Of a DNA stretch of 64,000 nt, positions 1 through 8,606 are shown piece by piece. The stretch lies in the NCBI RefSeq assembly GCF_901000735.1, contig NC_081551.1, positions 10,908,281 through 10,972,280 on the forward strand, written 5' to 3'. The DNA comes from Corylus avellana (Eukaryota; Streptophyta; Magnoliopsida; Fagales; Betulaceae). The translations under genes were made by a program, and so were the position numbers. Positions within the stretch are counted from its first letter, which is position 1, and each line of letters begins with the position of its first letter. The notes beneath the pieces were generated by a model, which saw only the letters and a list, made by a program, of their open reading frames with translations, had not been told where the DNA came from and ran no database searches.

Positions 1-789
1 TGATAAACTGTGAAACCTATTGCAGTTGTTATTGTTAATCATGATAAAAATGGAAGAAAATGTATGAAATGAGGAGCCGATTTACTATTTCCAGCCCTCT
101 TCTATTCATTCCATATATATTAGGAGAAATGATTACAATAGAGTGAGGATTATTCCTAAGAATGACAGTTTACTAGAAAAACTATTCTGGACACCTCATC
201 TAAGTTTTCTTCCATAATAGTACCACTTATTACAGCATGCATTCTAACAAAAAAAAGAATAACCTTTTCCATTAAGTAATTTCATAGAAAAAGAATTGAG
301 TTCCTCCTCAATTCAATGAGCTCTGCAACCCAAAAGACCACACTTTTCCAACCCCTATTCTAACTTTCTGTATAGACCTCACTGTGAGCCAATTCATGTA
401 CATTTGTGCATGAAAGTCATTGCTACCCCTTTCAGCCGTTTACCTCTACCCTTTCTTCTTTTGTCTGATCTCACATGAGAACCTGGTGCATTAGTGTCTT
501 TTTCTGATAAGTAAAAAAAAAAACAAAAAAAGACTCAATAAAACCACTAGTTAGTATCTTGAGCAACCCGATGCAAGGACCACATCAACCCTCCATCATC
601 CCCCACTCTAGTAAAAAATCTTGAAATCACAACTAGTGACTGAATTGATAACTGAAATCTGATTTTATCTAATAGGGCAATCTTAAGAGCCAAATATGCA
701 AAAGCAAAGTCTGTCTTGAGATCAAATGGTAATAACATTAGGAACAACCACTACAATGCATTGAACTGAATTTGTTCTCTTCCTTCTTT
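1..789. other. Mirrored intron C-D sequence, no gene
   Basis: Reverse-complement copy of 20770-21550. It is AT-rich intronic sequence with an A-rich stretch near 508-535. No coding signal was seen. Confidence 0.7.
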
Positions 790-1411
790 TCAAATTGATT
801 TTTGGTCAGCTTAAAGAAACAAAAGGGTGAACAGCAAGAGGGAGAGTTAGGGATGGTGGATGGGTTGGATAGGGCTCTATGTCTCATGAATGGATTGGAT
901 GGGGCAGGTGTTGGTGAGAATCGAAAGGTGGGTGATGTCGGCCACTCCAAGGTAATGCAATGTGCGATGGAGATCTTTCCCGTTCTGGGGATCTCTTGTC
1001 GAATGAAAAAAGACTTTGGATCTTTTGACAATTCTAGAAGAGGAACAGTGTCATGAGGTTATGGTTTCTCCTTCTAAACCGAAAGGTAGGAGGGAACTTA
1101 AAAACATGGAGTGCTCTATAAACTTTGATGCTAGAGGTGATTGTTCTAGCTGAGGTAAGGCAAGAGGGTTCTTTTAGTGTTATGATGAAGCCCAGAACTC
1201 TTTTGCGGGTTTAGGGTTTCTTTTATGGATGCCTTGTAGTTCTTTTCTTTTGGGATTTTACAGGTGGCTTTGGCTGGGTTGTTCCTTTTTTTTTTTTTTT
1301 TTTTTTTGTTCCATTTGTATACTTCATGTGTGCTTAGGGGGGCCTTACACATTTTAATGATATTTGTCAATTACCTATAAAAATTTAAAAATTTAAAAAT
1401 TTAAAAAAAAA
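790..1411 (+). mobile_element. LINE fragment: ORF1 tail joined to a 3' UTR, no ORF2 (left copy)
   Basis: About 600 bp reads like the C-terminal end of the LINE ORF1 seen at 46.1-46.3 kb (a GIS motif, then a stretch ending in a cysteine-rich NYDAR-like segment). It then passes directly into a 3' UTR-like sequence with a long T run and an A-rich tail near 1380-1411. Endonuclease and reverse transcriptase are missing. It lies antisense to mnmG in intron C-D of this arm. No convincing target duplication was found. The 5' limit is approximate. Confidence 0.6.
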
Positions 1412-1713
1412 AATGCAGGTGAAAAGTAACAGCTTAAAGCAAATTTTGAGAATCGATATTTCCAGTCTAAACTGGATGGCTCTAGATCATCAAATCTGCA
1501 AATATAATAGGTGGGAAATACTTCTCTGGCTAACTAGTAACTATACAGCAAAATGAGCCACAAATCAGTCAAATATGGAACTATGAATGAGATTGATCAT
1601 GCCAAAAACTAATAATTTAAGACTACTATATATAATCATCGCTGTAGCCAAAACAAAAAAAAAAAACAAACGGTGGAAAGAATACTCTGCACAGATTAAG
1701 CATACACACTTGC

Positions 1714-1827
1714 CTTTCCACTATGTTTCTCATTTGCATGGCATATTCCCTTTTATCAGTTTGCGCACGCAATGCTCGAACTGCAGGGCCTCTAGAGACA
1801 TTGAGAACACGTTTTTGTAAATAGCAT
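1714..1827 (-). pseudogene. mnmG: mnmG exon C, mirrored copy
   Basis: Same 114-bp exon as at 19739-19852, with the same AG acceptor and GC donor, read on the minus strand. It translates to the segment running from CYLQKR to MRNIVE. Because it sits in the reversed arm it cannot belong to the forward gene model. It is best treated as the other haplotype's exon and not as a second gene. Confidence 0.85.
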
Positions 1828-2089
1828 CTGAGGATGAAAACAAAAGTGAACATTAGTTGGTTGCAAATACCACAAAGCAAGAACATAATTCTCATAGAGA
1901 TATCTAAACAAATTTTAATTCCCTCAACCCACATTATTGCACAAACGTCAAAGAGGTGGCAAGATTAGAACTAAGAAAAGAATATCAGAAAATTCCAACA
2001 AATGTGAAAAGACAAATTCCCCAATGAAAATAAGAATGGGAAAGTATTAACAAGCATTTCACCAAATAAAAGTATAGCGGGAAAGATAA
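1828..2089. other. Mirrored intron B-C remainder
   Basis: Intronic sequence between mirrored exon C and the LINE-1 insertion. Nothing else was recognised. Confidence 0.6.
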
Positions 2090-3418
2090 TATGGTAACCC
2101 CCATGGCCAGACTCTGAATGCAATTTTATAATAGGAACAAAAGATCATTGTTGTCATTCTAAGGAACCTAAATGGGTACAAAGCAAATAAAATGAGGGTT
2201 TCATACAAAGGATTTGAAGAGGAGGCTTCAGATTTGTTCGCTGCTATTGAATCCAGGCATAAGGGTAAGGGTGTTGCAGGAAGAGAACTTAACTTGTCAA
2301 GTTCAATGAACTATGATTCCAAGAGGAATCCTACAAAACCCCACCCTTCTTCTTGTTATCATGGCAACACTCCTATCCCACTATGAATCTAAAAATTCTC
2401 AGCTGGAATGTTCAAGGTCTTAACCGGAAAAGACTTGGCATTAGAAACTTATTAAAAATTTGAAGCCTAACATTGTGTGTTTTAAAGGAACTAAAATGGA
2501 GCAAATTATAGCTGATATTGTCCGGAGTTTGTGGGGTGGATCCTTCACGGGTTGGACTGTTTTGCCAGCCTCAAGAGCCTCAGGATCTATACTCTTAATG
2601 TGGGACAAACCGGCAGTGGAATGCATTAAAGAGATGGTGGGCACTTTCTCTATTTCCTGCAGGTTCAAATCTGTCCTGAACCAGTTCATTTGGGCTTTTT
2701 GGTGAGTTTATGGTCCCAATGCTGATGCAGATGGGCACTATGTGTGAGGGAAGATTTCAGGGGTCCTTAGTTGAGGGAAAGTCCCTTGATGCAATGGGGG
2801 AGACTTCAATGTTACTCGTTTCCCAAATGAAAGAACCGTAATGTCTTAGGTAACCTCTGCCATGTGGAAATTGTCATATTTTATTTCAGAGCAAGGCTTG
2901 CTGGATATTCCATTGGTCGGAGGGTCTTTCACTTGATCTAATAAAAAACTTCCCCTCCTCTATGTCCAGGATCGACAGAGTTTTAATTTTGCCGGATTGC
3001 GAAGAGAATTTCCCAGACCTGATCCAACATCGTCTTCCTCAACTGTTATCAGATCATTTTCCCATTTTTCTTGACCATGAGAGTCATGTTCTTTTAAATT
3101 TGAGAACATGTGGCTGAAAGCATAGGGCTTTGAAGATTTGGTGAAACAGCGGTGGGGATTTGGGGATTTGTATCAGTTTCCAGGTACTCCTTGCTTCCTT
3201 TTAGCTAATAAACCAAAACGGCTGAAACTGGATTTAAAACGTTGGAATAAAGAGGTATTCGGTAATATAGAGGAAAAGAATGTCTTTATTGGAGGATTTA
3301 CAGTCTCTTGATTATTTAGAAGAAGAGAGACCTCTAGTAGAAGAGGAGAAAGTCAGGAGGGCTAAGGTGAAAATAGATTTAGAGGATGATGCTCTTTTGC
3401 AAGAGGTCAGTTGGAGAC

Positions 3419-3589
3419 TGTTAGATGAGCATATTAGGGTTAATATATTATATGGGGTATTTTGGTCTTTGTACTCAATGTTACATTAGATATATATATA
3501 TATATGAAGTATGAGAGGAGAAGGCTACGTGAAAATAACACAGCCTCTTCTTTCTTCTCTTTACATGCAAACCCTAAATTCCTCTAACA
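3419..3589 (+). repeat. Copia 5' LTR (171 bp)
   Basis: Starts tgttagatg and ends ctctaaca. It contains a (TA)n run that is 2 bp longer than in the 3' LTR and is otherwise identical to it. Confidence 0.96.
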
Positions 3590-3602
3590 TGGTATCAGAG
3601 CC
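3590..3602 (+). promoter_or_regulatory. Copia primer-binding site (tRNA-iMet)
   Basis: tggtatcagagcc directly follows the 5' LTR. It is the standard complement to the 3' end of initiator methionine tRNA used by plant Copia elements. Confidence 0.93.
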
Positions 3603-3843
3603 ATAACTATTGACTGCATCTCTCACCCCGCTTCTTCCTCCCTTCTTTATTAATATATATTTTTTTTTACCCGAATCCTAGTTTTCTCCTACTGAGCGTG
3701 GAATTGTGGCGAGTCTCCGGCGAACCTCCGGCGAGTTTCTGGTTTTGGATTTTTTTTTCTCCCATTCCTTTTAAGTGGTTGTTACAGTTCCTATTATTTG
3801 TTTTTGTATTTCTGTGGAGTCTGGCTTCTTTGTTGTTGAGATT

Positions 3844-4860
3844 ATGGCCTCTAAACTTGAAACTTCCTTCGTTAATGCTCCTATGACTCTTGTGAAGCTC
3901 AATGGCAAGAATTATATTTATTGGGCAAGGTCTGTTGAAGTTTTTCTCAAAGGCAAGGGTTTGTTTATTCACTTAACCTCGAGTATGCCTACAGAGTATC
4001 CTCCTAGCCTTTGGGAACAAGAAGATAATCAAATTATCTCTCTTATGTTGAATAGTATTGAGTCTCACATTGGATCTTCATGCATCTACTTGCCTAGTGC
4101 CAAGGACATTTGGGATCATCTTAGTCACATGTACTCTGGAACTGGGAATATTACTCGAATTTATGAAGTGTGTAAACAATATTTTGGACTTGAACAAGGT
4201 GATCAAACTGTGGATGAGTACTACAACCAAGTTGTGGCTATTTGTAAGGAGCGAAACTTGTACCAACCGCTCTCTAAGGACCTGAAGAAAATGGAACAGC
4301 AACGTCAAGATGTGGATGTGGTTCGGTTTCTTCTTGGCTTGAAACCTGAGTTTGAGTCGGTTCGTGCGCAGATTTTGGGGGGTTCTACACTTCCCTCACT
4401 TCCTGAAGTCTTTTCTCGGATTCAGCGTGCTAATCTTACTGATCGTAGCTCTCAGATAAGTTCTGAGCGTATTAGTGAGCGTGCTGCCTTTATTGCTGCC
4501 CGTGGAAGTTATGGTAGTTCTCGTGGGGGACGGGGTGGTCATGGTGGTCGTGGTTTTCGTGGTGGACGTGATTCTCGAGGTGGAGGTCGCATTGGAGGTT
4601 GTGGGCCTCGCAAATGCACTCATTGTGGTCGTACTAACCATTCTGTGGATTTTTGTTGGGATTTACATGGCACCCCATCTGGGTTGGCCAATCAGGTTGC
4701 TTCTCATGCTGATTTCCCAGCTCCATCTGGACCACCTGTTAGCTCGAGCTCACACTTCGAGAATGATTTGATCTCCATTCCGAAACCAGAAACTCGGTTG
4801 GTGATACGCCGAAGCGGTATAGTGATACGCTTCATGCCCGCGAATAGTGATTGGGGATAG
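3844..4860 (+). CDS. Copia Gag polyprotein
   Basis: I place the start at the ATG in ...EIMASKLETS, because the upstream extension is leader. The N-terminal two-thirds is a UBN2/retrotransposon gag domain (LNGKNYIYWARSVEVFLKGK, then a ...DIWDHLSHMYSG segment). An Arg/Gly-rich stretch follows at about residues 235-265, then a CCHC knuckle (CTHCGRTNHSVDFC, CX2CX4HX4C) near 4613-4654. The protein packages element RNA in virus-like particles. The natural reading frame into protease is lost: after the duplicated segment the ORF runs into the inserted sequence and stops at 4858. Confidence is high for Gag and low that the last ~30 residues are native. Confidence 0.9.
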   Translation: MASKLETSFVNAPMTLVKLNGKNYIYWARSVEVFLKGKGLFIHLTSSMPTEYPPSLWEQEDNQIISLMLNSIESHIGSSCIYLPSAKDIWDHLSHMYSGTGNITRIYEVCKQYFGLEQGDQTVDEYYNQVVAICKERNLYQPLSKDLKKMEQQRQDVDVVRFLLGLKPEFESVRAQILGGSTLPSLPEVFSRIQRANLTDRSSQISSERISERAAFIAARGSYGSSRGGRGGHGGRGFRGGRDSRGGGRIGGCGPRKCTHCGRTNHSVDFCWDLHGTPSGLANQVASHADFPAPSGPPVSSSSHFENDLISIPKPETRLVIRRSGIVIRFMPANSDWG

Positions 4861-5371
4861 ATGGTCGCCGGTGTGGTTTGTGGTGTATTTACGGTCTAGT
4901 TTGTGGTTGTTGGTGAAGTATATGGCTGCCGGCAGGTTACAGTGATGATCGGCAGAAACTGGGTTGTCGTTGAAGTGTGGTCGTCGACTGAGTCTGTGGT
5001 GGTTTGCCGACGTGTTCTGTGGTAGTCGCTTGGGTCTGTCGCTGTGGGTTTTGGTATCACCGGTGAGGTCTGTCAGACACCGGCGTGTTTCAGTGTATTT
5101 CCGGCGAGTTTCCGGCAAGTTTCCGGAGCCTCCGGTAAGTCTCCGGCGCAGGTCCCTGTTTGGCTTAGCTTCTAGTTTTGGTCCTTCCAGTGGGATTTCC
5201 GGCGTGGTCTGCCTGTCCCCGACGAGTTTCGACGGTCTCCGGCGAACCTCCGGCGAGTCTCCGGCGAACCTCCGGCACCCCATCTAGGTTGGCCAATCAG
5301 GTTGCTTCTCATGCTGATTTCCCAACTCCATCTGGACCACCTGTTAGCTCGAGCTCACACTTCGAGAATGA
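4669..5371 (+). repeat. 98-bp direct repeat flanking a 507-bp insert inside Copia
   Basis: 4669-4766 and 5274-5371 are the same 98 bp with two mismatches. Between them lies 4767-5273, rich in ccggcgag/ccggcgaac units. The same kind of unit occurs in this element's own leader at about 3710-3740. Template switching during reverse transcription, copying leader-like sequence into the gag-protease junction, would explain both. The insert has no plausible protein on the sense strand. Confidence 0.85.
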
Positions 5372-5385
5372 GTACTTAGTTGTAG

Positions 5386-8300
5386 TACTCACCCCACAGT
5401 GTCACCCTAGCTAATGGTTCCCTCTCCACCGTAGCCGGCTCTGGCCATACCCATTTGAGTCCAGATATTGAGTTGCTTTCTGTTCTACACGTTCCTGGTT
5501 TTCCTTTTAATTTGTTATCCATTAGTAAAATTACCAAAGCTCTTAATTGTTCTGTCAGTTTTTACCCTTCTTTGTGCATTTTTCAGGATCTCAAGACGAG
5601 GAGGATGATTGGTATGGGGCATGAAGTTGGTGGCTTATATTATCTGGATCTTGCACCTTCATTTTCCTCATGTGCTTTACAGTCGTCAACCTCAGCTCTT
5701 CAGTGGCATTGTCGTCTTGGTCATCCTTCCCTTCCTACATTGAAGCATCAAGTCCCAAGTCTTCGAAACGAGTTGTCCGTGTCTTGCGAAGCTTGTCAGC
5801 TTAGTAAGCACCGTCGTGTTTCTTTTCCGTCAAGAGTTGTTAGTCGTGTTTCACATCCTTTTGAGTTAGTTCATTCTGATGTATGGGGTCCAATGAATAT
5901 TGCATCCAATAAATTTCATTATTTTGTGACCTTTGTGGATGATTTTTCCCGTATGACTTGGCTATTTTTAATGAAAAATCGTTCAGAGTTATTTATTGTT
6001 TTCCGGATTTTTCGTAACATGATTAAGACTCAATTTACTAAGAAAATTCGTATTTTGCATTCTGATAATGCCAAAGAATACACATCTAGTTCTTTTGCCT
6101 CTTATTTGTCTGATAAAGGCATTATCCATCAAACATCATGTGCTCACACTCCACAACAAAATGGAGTGGCTGAACGCAAGAATCGTCATTTATTGGATGT
6201 TGCACGCTGTCTCTTATTTCATATGCATGTCCCCAAACATTTTTGGAGTGACGCTGTTCTTACTGCTTGTTACCTCATTAATCGAATGCCCTCCTCGGTC
6301 TTAGATGGCGCTTCTCCTCATTCTCTGTTATACTGTTCTTCACCCCCATTTGCCTTACCACTTAGGGTTTTTGGGTGTGTTTGTTATGTTCATAATTTAG
6401 GTCCTGGTTATGATAAACTTGATCCTCGTTCTACCAAATGTGTCTTTCTTGGTTATTCCCCAACTCAGAAAGGATATCGTTGTTATAGTCCTGTTCTTCG
6501 CCGCTACTTTACTAGCGCCGATGTCACCTTTGTTGAGTCTCTCTCCTATTTTCCTGTTGATGCGTCTTTTGGAGCGTCTACTCTTGAGCCTGATGTCGCG
6601 TCTGTTCCGCTGCCTGTTCCATATCTCTCTAAGTCTGTCATGTTGCCTCCACCTTCACCTGCTCCTCTCCAGGTTTATACACGTCGGCCACGACCATCAG
6701 CTCCTGCACCTCCACCATCATCCTCCCCGTCTTCGGATCCACTGGCACCTGCATCTGATTCCTTGCCCATTGCCCTACGGAAAGGTACACGTTCTTGCAC
6801 TACTAAACATCCTATCAGTCAGTTTGTATCCACTAGTTCTTTATCTCCTTCCCATTTTTGCTTTATTTCCCATCTTTCCACTGTTTCCACCCCAAAGACA
6901 GTGCAGGATGCCTTATCTGACTCTGGTTGGAGGCAAGCTATGGAATTGGAAATGAAGGCCTTATATCAAAATGGTACGTGGGAACTTGTTCCATTACCCC
7001 CTGCTAAGAAGACTGTTGGTTGCAAATGGGTATACACGGTTAAGTTTAATCCTGATGGTTCTGTTGAACGGTTGAAAGCTCGTTTGGTTGCTAAGGGTTA
7101 TACACAGACATATGGTATTGATTATGATGAGACATTTTCTCCAGTTGCCAAAATCTCTTCCGTTCGTATTCTTATTTCTTTGGCTGCTAATCTTAATTGG
7201 CCCTTATTTCAGTTGGACGTCAAAAATGCCTTTTTACATGGGGATTTACATGAGGAAGTTTATATGGAGCAACCACCTGGGTTTGTTGCTCAGGGGGAGT
7301 ATCGGAGTTGTGTTTGTAAGTTAAAAAAGGCTTTGTATGGTCTCAAGCAATCTCCACGGGCATGGTTTGGGAAGTTCTCTGAGGCCGTTATGGAGTTTGG
7401 TCTTCAGCGTTGTCAGACAGATCATTCAGTATTTCACTTGCATACAAATGCAGGCTACATTCTTCTTGTGGTATATGTGGATGACATTGTGATTACAGGT
7501 GATGATTCAAGAGGTATCGCTCGATTGAAACTGTTTTTACAGCAGAAGTTTCATACTAAAGATTTGGGAAAACTCAGATATTTCTTGGGGATTGAAGTTG
7601 CTAGATCCCGAAAGGGTATCAATTTATCTCAAAGAAAATATGCACTTGATTTGTTAGAAGAGACAGGTCTCCTGGGTGCTCGTCCTGTTGACACTCCAAT
7701 GGATCCTAATCAGAAATTAGTAAAAGATGAAGGAGAATTATTTGAAGATCCTAGTAGGTATCGTCGTTTGGTTGGAAAGTTGAATTATCTCACTATTACT
7801 AGGCCAGACATTTCATATGCAGTTGGTGTTGTTAGTCAATTCTTGGAGGCTCCTAGAGTTTTACATTGGGAAGCTGTTACTCGTATTATTCGATATTTGA
7901 AAGGAGCTCCTGGCCTTGGGATATTGTATAGACCGAATGGACACCTCCGGGTAGAAGGGTTTACTGATGCAGATTGGGCAGGTTCCCTCCCAGATAGGCG
8001 ATCTACTACAGGGTATTGCACATTCTTGGGTGGTAATCTGGTGACTTGGAAAAGTAAGAAACAAACGGTGGTGGCACGGTCGAGTGCTGAGGCAGAATAC
8101 AGGGCAATGTCTAATACTGCTAGTGAATTGACGTGGTTACAACATTTCCTACAGGAGATTGGATTCACTGCTCCTACTCCTATCCCATTATTTTGTGACA
8201 ATCAAGCCGCTATACATATTGCATCTAACTCTGTTTTTCATGAAAGAACTAAGCATATTGAGGTCGATTGTCACTTTGTTCGAGATAAGATACTCAGCAG

Positions 8301-8430
8301 AGATATATCTACACCATTTGTGAAGTCTGGAGATCAACTAGCTGATATGTTTACAAAGTCTTTGTGTCGAAAGAAGTTAGAGTTTATTTGTTCCAAGCTG
8401 GGCTTATATGATATATATGCTCCAGCTTGA
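5386..8430 (+). CDS. Copia Pol: protease remnant, integrase, reverse transcriptase, RNase H
   Basis: The frame is open from 5386. The protein-like sequence starts at VTLANGSLSTVAGSG near 5398, the part of the aspartic protease domain that follows the DSGA active site, which is absent. Then come the GAG-pre-integrase HHCC finger (WHCRLGHPS ... CEACQLSKH), the integrase core (HSDVWGPM, FVDDFSRMTW, QQNGVAERKNR for the D-D-E residues), reverse transcriptase (CKWVYTVK, LKARLVAKGY, LLVVYVDDIVITG) and RNase H (GFTDADWAGS, RSSAEAEYRA, IEVDCHFVRD). There are no internal stops over about 1000 codons. Intact RT and integrase without protease suggests it cannot mature its own particles. Confidence 0.93.
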   Translation, partial: YSPHSVTLANGSLSTVAGSGHTHLSPDIELLSVLHVPGFPFNLLSISKITKALNCSVSFYPSLCIFQDLKTRRMIGMGHEVGGLYYLDLAPSFSSCALQSSTSALQWHCRLGHPSLPTLKHQVPSLRNELSVSCEACQLSKHRRVSFPSRVVSRVSHPFELVHSDVWGPMNIASNKFHYFVTFVDDFSRMTWLFLMKNRSELFIVFRIFRNMIKTQFTKKIRILHSDNAKEYTSSSFASYLSDKGIIHQTSCAHTPQQNGVAERKNRHLLDVARCLLFHMHVPKHFWSDAVLTACYLINRMPSSVLDGASPHSLLYCSSPPFALPLRVFGCVCYVHNLGPGYDKLDPRSTKCVFLGYSPTQKGYRCYSPVLRRYFTSADVTFVESLSYFPVDASFGASTLEPDVASVPLPVPYLSKSVMLPPPSPAPLQVYTRRPRPSAPAPPPSSSPSSDPLAPASDSLPIALRKGTRSCTTKHPISQFVSTSSLSPSHFCFISHLSTVSTPKTVQDALSDSGWRQAMELEMKALYQNGTWELVPLPPAKKTVGCKWVYTVKFNPDGSVERLKARLVAKGYTQTYGIDYDETFSPVAKISSVRILISLAANLNWPLFQLDVKNAFLHGDLHEEVYMEQPPGFVAQGEYRSCVCKLKKALYGLKQSPRAWFGKFSEAVMEFGLQRCQTDHSVFHLHTNAGYILLVVYVDDIVITGDDSRGIARLKLFLQQKFHTKDLGKLRYFLGIEVARSRKGINLSQRKYALDLLEETGLLGARPVDTPMDPNQKLVKDEGELFEDPSRYRRLVGKLNYLTITRPDISYAVGVVSQFLEAPRVLHWEAVTRIIRYLKGAPGLGILYRPNGHLRVEGFTDADWAGSLPDRRSTTGYCTFLGGNLVTWKSKKQTVVARSSAEAEYRAMSNTASELTWLQHFLQEIGFTAPTPIPLFCDNQAAIHIASNSVFHERTKHIEVDCHFVRDKILSRDISTPFVKSGDQLADMFTKSLCRKKLEFICSKLGLYDIYAPA

Positions 8431-8437
8431 GGGGGAG
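8429..8437 (+). promoter_or_regulatory. Copia polypurine tract
   Basis: gagggggag immediately precedes the 3' LTR and overlaps the Pol stop codon. It is the plus-strand priming site. Confidence 0.9.
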
Positions 8438-8606
8438 TGTTAGATGAGCATATTAGGGTTAATATATTATATGGGGTATTTTGGTCTTTGTACTCAATGT
8501 TACATTAGATATATATATATATGAAGTATGAGAGGAGAAGGCTACGTGAAAATAACACAGCCTCTTCTTTCTTCTCTTTACATGCAAACCCTAAATTCCT
8601 CTAACA
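8438..8606 (+). repeat. Copia 3' LTR (169 bp)
   Basis: Identical to the 5' LTR apart from 2 bp in the TA run. It is followed directly by the gagac duplication. Confidence 0.96.

Larger units (their letters stand above)
3419..8606 (+). mobile_element. Copia (Ty1-type) LTR retrotransposon, recent insertion
   Basis: 5188 bp, bounded by LTRs beginning TG and ending CA and flanked by the 5-bp target duplication gagac (3414-3418 and 8607-8611). The unoccupied site with a single gagac is seen in the other arm (18166-18170, reverse strand). Order is LTR, iMet primer site, gag, a 507-bp foreign insert, integrase-RT-RNase H, polypurine tract, LTR. Integrase before RT identifies the Copia superfamily. 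The LTRs differ only in a TA repeat length, so the insertion is young. The protease active-site segment is missing, so mobility in trans is inferred. Confidence 0.96.

Noticed and set aside
807..1438. cagcttaaag as target duplication of the LINE fragment
   Set aside because: Only 10 bp, not adjacent to the A-tail, and the other arm reads cagctgaaag at the 5' site.
1626..1934. A second, minus-strand mnmG gene
   Set aside because: Only mirrored exon C and part of exon B are present, in an arm that looks like a reversed haplotig.
4475..4771. Val/Leu-rich ORF overlapping gag
   Set aside because: Out-of-frame shadow of the Gag Gly/Arg stretch and zinc knuckle.
4750..5283. 177-codon minus-strand open frame in the Copia insert
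   Set aside because: Low-complexity Arg/Pro-rich translation of ccgg repeats on the antisense strand, with no domain or start context. A by-product of base composition.
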